Below, piece by piece: positions 44,556 to 53,079 of a stretch of DNA of 59,554 nucleotides. How positions within the stretch are numbered: position 1 is the stretch's first letter; each line of letters opens with the position of its first letter. The notes beneath the pieces are model-generated. The model saw nothing but the letters and a program-made list of their open reading frames with translations. It did not search any database and was not told the DNA's origin. Origin of the DNA: an uncultured Pirellulaceae bacterium (lineage in GTDB: Bacteria > Planctomycetota > Planctomycetia > Pirellulales > Pirellulaceae); the NCBI GenBank assembly GCA_937967505.1, contig CALCJM010000046.1, forward strand, positions 1 to 59,554, read 5' to 3'. Position numbers and translations under genes: made by a program.

Positions 44556-45335
44556 ATGAATCGCATCAAGATCAGTCCATTGGCTCTGTCAGAGACTGGT
44601 GACTCCTCAACTGCGGCAAGTTTATCAAAGGCACTGCGAAAAGATCTGGATTCGGTCAATCGGCACTGCAACCAACGTAATTCCGTGTTTGTGCCGATGC
44701 ACTATGAAAAGAATTACCGCTATCCACTGGTGGTGTGGCTGCATTCCGATAGTGAATCATCGGCTGAAATTCACCAGCTGATGCCAAAGGTCAGCATGCG
44801 TAACTACGTCGCTGTCGCGCCCGATTGCGTGACGGGCTCATCCAGTCAGGGGAAAGACGGCGTTGTCGGTCCATGGCGGCAGGATGACAGTGCGATTGAA
44901 ATGGCCCATACTGCGGTTGTGAACTCGGTGGACATGGCGATGACGCGCTTTAACATTAACCCCGGACGGATCTTTCTTGGCGGATTTGGCAGTGGTGGAA
45001 CCATGGCGTTTCGGGTTGCGATGGAGCGTCCAGAGTTGTTTGCCGGTGTGATGTCGGTCAACGGACCGATGCCCGAGTCGCACTCTCCACTGGCGTGCTG
45101 GGAAGAGTGTCGCAATTTACCCGTCTTTCTGACTCAGGGACGAAAGTCCCGATCGTTTGATCAGACAACGCTTTGCCGGCAGTTAAAACTACTGCATGTG
45201 GCCGGTTTTGCGTTGACGCTGCGACAGTACCCTGGCGTTGAGTCTCTGTCCGAAAAAGTACTTCAAGACATGAATCGTTGGATCATGGAAGTGGTGAACG
45301 CTCCGGCAACCGATTGCCAGCGCCGTGCCAAATAG
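44556..45335 (+). CDS. Alpha/beta hydrolase-fold protein lacking a catalytic triad
   Basis: The 259-residue protein resembles the dienelactone hydrolase/carboxylesterase group: YPLVVWLHSDSES (oxyanion region), VAVAPD, RIFLGGFGSGGTMA and LFAGVMSVNG. In this group the nucleophile lies in G-F-S-x-G-G. Here it reads GFGSGG, so the nucleophile position (145) is Gly and Ser146 is one residue late. The usual Asp and His near the C-terminus (PGVESL region) are also absent. It may be a pseudoenzyme or scaffold. The next gene starts 49 nt downstream. Confidence 0.7.
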   Translation: MNRIKISPLALSETGDSSTAASLSKALRKDLDSVNRHCNQRNSVFVPMHYEKNYRYPLVVWLHSDSESSAEIHQLMPKVSMRNYVAVAPDCVTGSSSQGKDGVVGPWRQDDSAIEMAHTAVVNSVDMAMTRFNINPGRIFLGGFGSGGTMAFRVAMERPELFAGVMSVNGPMPESHSPLACWEECRNLPVFLTQGRKSRSFDQTTLCRQLKLLHVAGFALTLRQYPGVESLSEKVLQDMNRWIMEVVNAPATDCQRRAK

Positions 45336-45383
45336 CCCCTGTGGTGGAAGCATGCCCCGTCGATCTTTCATTCCACCGGGCAA

Positions 45384-46007
45384 TTGAAGTATCTTGTCGC
45401 AAATTGGCTTGACAGCAATTCAAAAATTCCTGTACAAGCGGCTTTCCATCTGGCGAACGGAATCGCCGGAGAACGTGCCCATGCTGAAAACAGGTCACCA
45501 ATGCGACTTGAGACAACCATTGATCCGCATTCTGGTTCGGAGAAAGTTTGCGAGACGATCGCCGCAACCCTTGGTGAATTCCGTAGCCATTGTGATGCCA
45601 GTGGTGTCACTATCGAAACGGATATCGAGGATTGCCAGGCGACAGCCGACAGACAGTTTGTGCGCGCGGTGGCGACTGGTTTAATAACCAACGCGCTTGG
45701 CGCGATGCCCCGCGGCGGCGAACTGTCGGTCACATTGATCGACACGGCACATCAATGGGAGTTGGAAGTTGCCGATTCCGGCCCCAATCCATCGCGTTTG
45801 AGTCAACCGAAACAGGGCGGCGATCCAGACCAAATTCCACATTTGATCGAGTTCCCTGCAACGGAGGCACTTCGCAACGTCATCCGTCTGGCGCATCAAA
45901 ATCAAGCCAACGTGGAAAGCTTTCTTTGTCCATTGGGTGGGACGGCGTGGGTGATGGTGGTGCCCAAACTGCAATTCGACTCCAAACCGGAAACCCGAGC
46001 GGCTTGA
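45384..46007 (+). CDS. Histidine-kinase-like ATPase domain protein, no kinase core
   Basis: The protein is 207 residues from TTG 45384, or 168 from ATG 45501. It has a GHKL-type ATP-binding domain: an N-box like LITNALGAMPRGG (Asn103) and a G1 box VADSGP (Asp131). The second Gly-rich box is degenerate, and no dimerisation/phosphoacceptor His domain is present. It might be an anti-sigma or anti-anti-sigma type kinase, or a decayed sensor kinase. The FliF-like gene starts 67 nt downstream, which suggests a shared operon. Confidence 0.6.
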   Translation: MKYLVANWLDSNSKIPVQAAFHLANGIAGERAHAENRSPMRLETTIDPHSGSEKVCETIAATLGEFRSHCDASGVTIETDIEDCQATADRQFVRAVATGLITNALGAMPRGGELSVTLIDTAHQWELEVADSGPNPSRLSQPKQGGDPDQIPHLIEFPATEALRNVIRLAHQNQANVESFLCPLGGTAWVMVVPKLQFDSKPETRAA

Positions 46008-46073
46008 ACACAGCTGCTTGGGACGGCACGCTGACGCCGACAAGCAAAAAAACTGTCCCCAGAAAACGGGAAA

Positions 46074-47612
46074 ATGAACATGAGCTTCCTCCAACAATTC
46101 AAAAACGTGTTTCAGGGCCAACGCTATCGAGGTTTAGCGTTGGGGATGATCTTATTGGCGATTTTGGCTGTGACGCAAGTCAATCAGCTGCAGCCGCAAA
46201 CGGCCACTTGCGAGCTGTTTCGGGGCAGCCTGAAAAGTTCCGATCTGGAACGCATTCAACTGGCATTGGGGAACGCGGGGCTGAACGATTTTGAAATTGA
46301 AAACGGAAAACTCCTGATCCCCAAAGCTCAGCGCGCTCTATATTTGCAGGCCGTTTCGGCGCATAACGCGGTGCCGTCACGGTTGCGGGAACAGGTTGCC
46401 GATACTGATTCGATCAGCATGTTCATGTCGCGCTCCCAGCAAAAAATGGTGGCGCGTGAGAAAAAGAAAAAACAGGTGCGCGAGATGGTCATGCGTCTGC
46501 CCTTTGTTGAGCAGGTGTGGTTTGAGATGGACATCGCAGAATCGTCCAATGCGTTTGAATCTGCGACTCAAACGGCAGTCATTTCGATTGAACCGGCGGC
46601 CAATGTCATTTTGGATGCGACTCAGATCAGTACCGTCAAACGGATGATTCAGGGCGCGATCGCGGGCATTCAGGCGAATCAAATTCAAGTGGTCGATATC
46701 CAGTCTGGATACGCGGTTCAAAACGGTTCAGACCAACAAACGGCCGTCGGAATTCAGGGGTTACCGGCTCTCGAACAGCAGAACTACTTTGAGAATCGTA
46801 TCCGCCGGGCTCTCGAAGGTTTGGAAGGCGTTGATGTCAACGTGAAAGTGGATGTGGTGAAGATTCCTGCCCCCAATGTTTCGCCGGTCAGCATTCCGGA
46901 GCCTCAGCCTGCTGCCGCACTTCAGTCAGTGCCGCTGACAAACAGTTATGCGTCGATTTATGAACAAGAAACCGGGACATCCCGGGTTGCGGCCGCCAGT
47001 TTCGAAAAACCGCGACCAACTTTTGTAACGCACGTGGCCGTTGACGTGGCCGTACCGCAAAAACTGGTGCAGGATTGGAGTGAAAAACAGCCCGCACAAA
47101 ATGGTATCGATCCGCAGATCCAACATGCCAATCTACAGGCCGCTTTCGCCCGGGTACGGGGCGAGATCGTCAATCGGGTACAGCCACTGTTGCCGGCATC
47201 GACCGCGATGGTGCACGGGCAATCACCAGTCAATGTGCGTTTGATCCGGTCGCCAGTGACCGCACCGTTGACATGGTTGGACCAGGTGAAGCCATTTTTG
47301 GTGAAATACTGGCCGTCGATCGCAGTGCTGACGATCGGGGTGCTGTTGATTGGATCGATGACACGCAGTGACCGCCGACGTCAGCAGATGATCGCGGAAG
47401 CCGAAGACAGCAGCGCAGACATTCTGTCGATCAATTCTGTCATCGAGGGGCGTAGTGCCGAAGAGCGAGGCGGTGGAGATCACGAATCCGTGACCGGCGA
47501 AGCCGAAATGACCGCTCGACGGGAAGCCGAACGCAAGTTGAACCAGATGATCGAACAAGACCCGGGCAATGCCAGAAAAGTGATCGAAAACTGGATCAAG
47601 GACGCGGCGTAG
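46074..47612 (+). CDS. FliF/YscJ-like MS-ring protein (orphan)
   Basis: The 512-residue protein has the FliF layout: an N-terminal membrane span (about 20-37), the YscJ/FliF periplasmic domains (about 45-220, with ISMFMSRSQQKMVAREK and VQVVDIQSGYA), a second span (about 403-420) and a C-terminal cytoplasmic tail ending DPGNARKVIENWIKDAA. This tail resembles the FliG-binding segment of FliF. It should form a membrane ring. No other flagellar gene lies within the window, which is odd. The cluster partners are the ATPase-like and hydrolase-like proteins upstream. Confidence 0.75.
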   Translation: MNMSFLQQFKNVFQGQRYRGLALGMILLAILAVTQVNQLQPQTATCELFRGSLKSSDLERIQLALGNAGLNDFEIENGKLLIPKAQRALYLQAVSAHNAVPSRLREQVADTDSISMFMSRSQQKMVAREKKKKQVREMVMRLPFVEQVWFEMDIAESSNAFESATQTAVISIEPAANVILDATQISTVKRMIQGAIAGIQANQIQVVDIQSGYAVQNGSDQQTAVGIQGLPALEQQNYFENRIRRALEGLEGVDVNVKVDVVKIPAPNVSPVSIPEPQPAAALQSVPLTNSYASIYEQETGTSRVAAASFEKPRPTFVTHVAVDVAVPQKLVQDWSEKQPAQNGIDPQIQHANLQAAFARVRGEIVNRVQPLLPASTAMVHGQSPVNVRLIRSPVTAPLTWLDQVKPFLVKYWPSIAVLTIGVLLIGSMTRSDRRRQQMIAEAEDSSADILSINSVIEGRSAEERGGGDHESVTGEAEMTARREAERKLNQMIEQDPGNARKVIENWIKDAA

Positions 47613-47620
47613 AGGCTTCC

Positions 47621-47645
47621 ACCGGGAGCGCCTGTCCGGTTTTTC
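47621..47645 (+). terminator. Rho-independent terminator candidate after the FliF-like gene
   Basis: ACCGG (47621-47625) pairs with CCGGT (47636-47640), with a 10-nt loop, and is directly followed by TTTT. It starts 8 nt after the stop. Confidence 0.5.
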
Positions 47646-47819
47646 TGGTAGCAAAGACTTATGAAGAGGTAAAAGTAGACCTCTATCGTCATGAAATTGC
47701 GTAGATGTTGGGCGAGTCCCAATCAGCAAAAAAAGTACGCGCGATCATTGTTTGTCAGTTGATTTCAAATAGTGAATTGCGATCGACGCATCTCACCGGG
47801 CGGACGTTTTACGAGGACA

Positions 47820-48302
47820 TTAATTGCGTCTGGACTTCTTCTTTTTCTTTTTGTCGCGTTTTTTCTTTTTTGAGCGCTGGAGGTGTTCGGCATTGGTGGC
47901 CTGTTGATCGTGTTTGCGGGCTTTGCGATCAGCGTTGGCGTAACCCTCGTCCAGCCGCGCCAGTTGCACCTGTCTAATGTCCAGATAGCGATGCCGCCCT
48001 TCAAAGGTCTTGCAGATTACAAAGGGAAGGCAAATTTTTTTGACCTGCAATGCTTCGTAGTCGTCGTAAGGAAGATAAGTAATTTTGACCGGTTGCTCGA
48101 TGGGCAGCATGGTTGTGTCGAATCCGCACCAGTTGAAGGTCGGAAATTGACTGGAGGTGTGGAGGATCGCCACGTTGTCACCGATTGCCAGGTCCTCGGG
48201 ATGAAGCGGCCGCGCCACCGATAAATCCTGTTGGTGTGAATCCGAATCGATATTTTCCGGGGAAACGACGCGTTCTTGTTGGTTGTTAGTGTGATGGGGC
48301 AT
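47820..48302 (-). CDS. Hypothetical protein with a Lys/Arg-rich tail
   Basis: The 160-residue protein is acidic at the start and has a central segment with PLHPEDLAIGDNVAIL and FNWCGFDTTMLPIEQPVKITYLP. It ends in about 20 Lys/Arg residues (SKKKKRDKKKKKKS), which would bind nucleic acid or membrane. There is no signal peptide. I do not recognise a family. The tail is reached without a frameshift. The gene is convergent with the FliF-like gene; its function is unknown. Confidence 0.6.
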   Translation of the reverse strand: MPHHTNNQQERVVSPENIDSDSHQQDLSVARPLHPEDLAIGDNVAILHTSSQFPTFNWCGFDTTMLPIEQPVKITYLPYDDYEALQVKKICLPFVICKTFEGRHRYLDIRQVQLARLDEGYANADRKARKHDQQATNAEHLQRSKKKKRDKKKKKKSRRN

Positions 48303-48477
48303 ATCGGGCGGACAATCTGAATCGCTTCAGGGTTCGCAATTGCCCGGTAAAATTGCCCCGGTAACGATCACTGTAATTGTCGGCACCAAATACGCGAAAA
48401 AACTCGCCGTGGTTCCGGTGATCATCTATCATGGTCCTTTCGTAAATGTTTCCTTTCATCACTTACCCACAATTCCA

Positions 48478-51099
48478 ATGCACATTTTACCTAATACCCT
48501 AACCGGCCGCGCGGCGCGGTTTTGCTGCTACTGCTGTTCACTGATCCTTGGTTGTGTGTTCATGGGAACGGCAACCGCGCATGCCCAAACCGGTGCGACC
48601 ACGACAGCAACCACGCCTCCGACCGATTTGACCCAACCACTGATTGGTGAAGATGTCGTTTTTGAGGAACGCGATGGATTGGTGGTTGTGGAGGCCGAGC
48701 ATTTTTTTGCTCAAACGCAAACGGACAAAAGAGCGTTTCACATTGTTTCGCCGAAGCACACGCCTGTGGTAAAGCCTGACGGTGACCCGGCCCATCTCAG
48801 TGACGACAAACAAAACAACGGCAATGCCAGCGGCGGTGCTTACTTGGAGATATTGCCCGACACGCGTCGTACTCACGGGGACAAACTGATCCCGGGAGAG
48901 AATTACTCAAACAAACCGGGCAAATTGGCGGTGCTCAGTTACAAGGTCCACTTCAATACGCCCGGCCGGTACTACGTTTGGGTGCGTGCCTACTCGACAG
49001 GCAGCGAGGACAATGGACTGCATGTCGGAATCGACGGCACGTGGCCTGAACACGGCCAACGAATGCAGTGGTGCAAGGGAAAGAAGCAGTGGTACTGGGA
49101 AAGCAGGCAGCGCACCGCCAAAAAACATTGCGGTGTGCCGCACGAAATTTACCTAGATGTCGAGACCGCAGGGGAACATACGATTTCGTTTTCGATGCGC
49201 GAGGACGGATTTGAGTTTGATCGTTGGCTGATGACGAACAATGTCGACTTCCGTCGTCCACAGGATGCAGGGCCGAAAACAAATGTGAAAGTTGGCAAGC
49301 TTCCCGGTGCGTTTGCGACCCGCAAAACGACGGCGGTCAAACCGGTTGTCGTAACGGGCGAACTGAAGAAGTGGCACAAGGTAACATTGAATTGCAACGG
49401 CCCCGAGACCAGCGAAACGGCCACTCCCAATCCCTTTCGCGACTATCGGTTAAATGCCACGTTCACGCATGCGGAGTCGGGGAAGGTTTATACGGTTCCC
49501 GGGTACTACGCCGCTGATGGAGATGCGCGAAATACGTCTGCCGACAGCGGGAATCAGTGGAAGGTGCACTTTGCGGCCGATGAGGTCGGCACATGGAATT
49601 GGAGTATTTCATTTCGCACCAGGAAATACATGGCTGTTTCCGAACTGGCCAAAATGGGCAAGAGTGCCGGATTTATGGATGGAGCGACAGGGTCATTTGA
49701 TATTGGGCCAACCAACAAAACGGGATTGGACCTGCGTGGAAAAGGACGCTTGCAGTACGTCGGACAGCACTACTTGAGGTTCGCAGAAACGGGCGAGTAT
49801 TTTTTGAAGGTAGGACCCGATGCGCCGGAAAACCTGTTGGCCTATGCCGACTTTGATGGCGATTTCAAAACTGACGGCAAGAAAGACAAACTGGTCAAAA
49901 CGTGGCAACCCCATGCACAGGACTGGCGGGACGGTGATCCGACCTGGGGATCAAAATCGCAACCACGGGGAAAAGCGCTGATTGGCGGCATCAATTATTT
50001 GGCGTCCAAGGGGATGAACTCGATCTCATTTTTGACATTCAACGTGATGGGAGACGATCAAAATGTCTTTCCGTACACCAGCGATAAAGAGTTGGAACGA
50101 TTTGACGTTTCGAAGCTGGATCAGTGGGAAGCGGTTTTTGAACATGCCCAATCGATGGGGATGTACCTCCACTTCAAGACTCAGGAGGCGGAAAATCAGG
50201 GCCTGATGGATGGCGGCGGTGTCGGGAACATCAGGAAGCTGTACTATCGCGAACTGATTGCCAGGTTTGGGCATCACCTGGCACTCAATTGGAATTTGGG
50301 TGAGGAGATCGGTGAGTGGGGGCACAATTTGCCGACCGGTGGACAGGATATCTACAACCGCCGCTTAATGGCACAGTACTTCCATGATCACGATCCCTAC
50401 CATCATCATGTTGTGATTCACAATGGTGTGCCATTTGACGGAATGTTGGGTGACGATTCAAAACTGACGGGCATTTCACTGCAAACCAACAACAAAAAAT
50501 TTAAGTGGGTTCACCGGGAGGTTGGCAAGTGGCGTCGTCGATCGGTCGAAGCCGGCAAACCGTGGGTTGTTGCTTGCGATGAACCCGGTGATGCGACGCA
50601 TTCGCTGCTGCCTGATGCGGAAGATCCGAACCACGACAATGCCCGCATCAATGCTTTGTGGGGGACACTGATGGCGGGTGGGGCGGGGGTGGAATGGTAT
50701 TTTGGATACGCCCATCCCCATTCGGACCTGACATGCCAGGACTGGCGGAGTCGTGACATGATGTGGGACCAGTCGCGGTATGCGGTTGAGTTTTTTACAA
50801 AGAACGACATTCCGTTCACAAAAATGACGCCCGATGATTCGATTACGAAAGACGAGCGCGATTTCTGTTTTTACGAACCGGGGCATGTCTATGTTGTGAT
50901 GCGAAAGCAGGGAGGCGCATTCGAGATCGATTTGCAGGATGGAAATGGAGATTTCTCTGTACGCTGGTTTAATCCGCGCAGCGGAAAATTCTCCGGACAA
51001 GCGCAGACCGTTTCCGGCGGCGGGATGGCGAGTGTTGCCGCTCCTGAAACCGATTCAGAGAAGGATTGGGTCGTGCTGATCGAGAAACCCCGGGAGTGA
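48478..51099 (+). CDS. Secreted glycoside hydrolase-like protein with carbohydrate-binding and DUF5060-type domains
   Basis: The 873-residue protein has a signal peptide (about 1-40). It is followed by a beta-sandwich-like region resembling carbohydrate-binding or GH115 C-terminal modules (about 65-260, with VVVEAEHFF and GRYYVWVRAY). A DUF5060-type domain comes next (about 290-385, KWHKVTLNCNG to WNWSISF), then a TIM-barrel-like region with LALNWNLGEEIGEW and VVIHNGVPFDG, and a C-terminal collagen-binding-like domain ending WVVLIEK. The acid residue in NLGEEIGE could be catalytic. It should degrade a polysaccharide outside the cell. The ATG at 48478 is chosen for the signal peptide. Confidence 0.75.
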   Translation: MHILPNTLTGRAARFCCYCCSLILGCVFMGTATAHAQTGATTTATTPPTDLTQPLIGEDVVFEERDGLVVVEAEHFFAQTQTDKRAFHIVSPKHTPVVKPDGDPAHLSDDKQNNGNASGGAYLEILPDTRRTHGDKLIPGENYSNKPGKLAVLSYKVHFNTPGRYYVWVRAYSTGSEDNGLHVGIDGTWPEHGQRMQWCKGKKQWYWESRQRTAKKHCGVPHEIYLDVETAGEHTISFSMREDGFEFDRWLMTNNVDFRRPQDAGPKTNVKVGKLPGAFATRKTTAVKPVVVTGELKKWHKVTLNCNGPETSETATPNPFRDYRLNATFTHAESGKVYTVPGYYAADGDARNTSADSGNQWKVHFAADEVGTWNWSISFRTRKYMAVSELAKMGKSAGFMDGATGSFDIGPTNKTGLDLRGKGRLQYVGQHYLRFAETGEYFLKVGPDAPENLLAYADFDGDFKTDGKKDKLVKTWQPHAQDWRDGDPTWGSKSQPRGKALIGGINYLASKGMNSISFLTFNVMGDDQNVFPYTSDKELERFDVSKLDQWEAVFEHAQSMGMYLHFKTQEAENQGLMDGGGVGNIRKLYYRELIARFGHHLALNWNLGEEIGEWGHNLPTGGQDIYNRRLMAQYFHDHDPYHHHVVIHNGVPFDGMLGDDSKLTGISLQTNNKKFKWVHREVGKWRRRSVEAGKPWVVACDEPGDATHSLLPDAEDPNHDNARINALWGTLMAGGAGVEWYFGYAHPHSDLTCQDWRSRDMMWDQSRYAVEFFTKNDIPFTKMTPDDSITKDERDFCFYEPGHVYVVMRKQGGAFEIDLQDGNGDFSVRWFNPRSGKFSGQAQTVSGGGMASVAAPETDSEKDWVVLIEKPRE

Positions 51100-51324
51100 G
51101 AAACCGGAAAAATAGACGATTCTGTCATTCGCAATGTCACCAGCCGATTTGACCGGGCCGGTGCCTGCTCTTGAGTGCCGATTTTTTAAAAAACTTTATT
51201 AAAACCCGGTTTTTGCCTCAAGTCAGGTGCCATCACCCCAAAATTGCGGTTGCTCTCAGCCACCAAGCTCTGTAATTGTTGTCTCCCGCCGGGTGTCCGG
51301 TGGGCGGTCTTCAGATCGCATCTG

Positions 51325-53079
51325 ATGCCCGTGGCCAAGGCGGTTTGGTGGAGCAGCCCGTTGTTCAATCTCAAACGAATTCGATCGCAGATGTACTTTG
51401 GTGTACTGGGATTGCTGCTGGTGGTTGCTTTGCTGTCATTTGCGGCCTTCCAAGGAGTTTGGAAGTTCCGCACGCTGACCAAGAACATTCGTGCCAAAGC
51501 GGTCGAACTCCCGTTGGCGGCGGATTTGAACCTGAAAATCAGCCAGCTACGTTCGGTCCTGTGGGAAGACCACCAGTTTTGCTCAACGTCAATCGCGTAT
51601 CAGGCGGGTGAGGAGATGGCGACGGTACCGGTCGATTTTTCTGTGAAATGCGATGCCGTCGAACTGGCCTTGGACAACTATTATCAACAGCTGGTCCAAA
51701 CGGCACCGGTAACCACATCAGCAGCCACGCAACCCGATTTAGCGTCGCTGGACGGATTGGCCACCTATTCCCGTGAATTGAAATTTGTGGCTACTTTTCG
51801 CAAGCGACTGGACAAAATCAAGCGTGATCACAAGGAGGGGGAACGCATCCTCTTCAGTCGTCATGGCTTGGTCAGCACGTTACGGGATGATTTGGAGACG
51901 CTTCAGACAAGTGCAGCGGAACTGCCACTGTTCACGCAGCAACGCATGATCGACTTCGCCAAACAGGCCCGCCGCGAATACCATACGGCCAATGGACTGT
52001 GTGTGCTTTTTACCATTGCGACTATTATCGTGATCGGGATTTTGATGGCTCGTTTTCGCCGGCGAATCTTCAATCCACTGGAGACGTTATTGGAGGGGTC
52101 GCGTCAGGTTGCCGCAGGTAACTACAGCCACCGGATTCATCTGGACAGCAATGACGAAGTCTCCGAATTGGCCGATGCACTCAACGCGATGACCAAAAAC
52201 TTTCAGATGATTCAGAAAGACCTGAACCGGAAGGTTCAGCAACGCACGCGCGAGGTGATTCGCAGCGAAAAAATGGCCAGCGTTGGCTTCCTGGCGGCGG
52301 GTATCGCTCACGAGATCAACAATCCTCTTGCTTCCATCGCCTGGTCTGCCGAGGCACTTGAGATGCGGGTCCATGAGATTCTGCCGTTGAATGATCTGGA
52401 TCGCTTGGGTGGCGCTGACGGCACTGGTGACACTGATGGCGATGCGAGCGGTGACACAAGCAAAGATGTGCCCCGGTCTTCGGAAGAAATCGCCCAAATG
52501 AAAAAGTATCTGGCGATGATTCAGGAAGAGGCCTTTCGCTGCAAAGAGATCACGGCCAGTCTGCTGGATTTCTCCCGGATGGGGGATCCCAAGAAGGCTC
52601 CAACCAATATTGCCCAGGTCGTTGGCACGGTCGTTGAAATGCTCAAGCCATTGTCAAAATATCGTGAAAAGAACCTTCACTTTCGCGGCGACTACTCGGT
52701 GACCGCGACTGCCAATGCCCAGGAATTGAAACAGGTGGCATTGAATCTGATTACCAACGCGCTCAGCAGCGTTGAGGACGGTGGCACGGTAGAGATCGAA
52801 CTGACCGCCGAAAACGGTCATGCCGTGCTGCGCGTGACCGACGACGGCTGCGGCATGACGCCGGAAATCAAACAGCACCTGTTCGAGCCATTTTTTACCC
52901 GCCGGCGCGACGGGCAGGGGACAGGTCTCGGACTGTCGATCAGCTATCAAATCATCCAGGAACATGGAGGCGACATTGAACCCTCCAGCACGGGCCCCGG
53001 TGAGGGCTCAACCTTTGTCGTCAGACTCCCTTTGTTAAATCAAAACGAGCATTCGCATGAAGAAAAATCAGCGGCCTAG
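51325..53079 (+). CDS. Sensor histidine kinase (NtrB-like, membrane)
   Basis: The 584-residue protein from ATG 51325 has two membrane spans flanking a periplasmic region of about 200 residues, then a HAMP domain, a DHp domain with the phosphoacceptor His in AAGIAHEINNPLASI, and an ATPase domain with N-box LITNALSS, DDGCGM, EPFFTRR and GTGLGLSIS. The loop between the two DHp helices is about 60 residues and Asp/Gly-rich (LGGADGTGDTDGD), longer than usual. It overlaps the response regulator by 23 nt. The frame opens at 51244. Confidence 0.9.
   Translation: MPVAKAVWWSSPLFNLKRIRSQMYFGVLGLLLVVALLSFAAFQGVWKFRTLTKNIRAKAVELPLAADLNLKISQLRSVLWEDHQFCSTSIAYQAGEEMATVPVDFSVKCDAVELALDNYYQQLVQTAPVTTSAATQPDLASLDGLATYSRELKFVATFRKRLDKIKRDHKEGERILFSRHGLVSTLRDDLETLQTSAAELPLFTQQRMIDFAKQARREYHTANGLCVLFTIATIIVIGILMARFRRRIFNPLETLLEGSRQVAAGNYSHRIHLDSNDEVSELADALNAMTKNFQMIQKDLNRKVQQRTREVIRSEKMASVGFLAAGIAHEINNPLASIAWSAEALEMRVHEILPLNDLDRLGGADGTGDTDGDASGDTSKDVPRSSEEIAQMKKYLAMIQEEAFRCKEITASLLDFSRMGDPKKAPTNIAQVVGTVVEMLKPLSKYREKNLHFRGDYSVTATANAQELKQVALNLITNALSSVEDGGTVEIELTAENGHAVLRVTDDGCGMTPEIKQHLFEPFFTRRRDGQGTGLGLSISYQIIQEHGGDIEPSSTGPGEGSTFVVRLPLLNQNEHSHEEKSAA

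Noticed and set aside
45632..46294. 220-residue open frame on the plus strand across the HATPase and FliF-like genes
   Set aside because: It overlaps two better-supported genes, has a Gly/Arg-rich composition with no domain, and crosses the gap between them.
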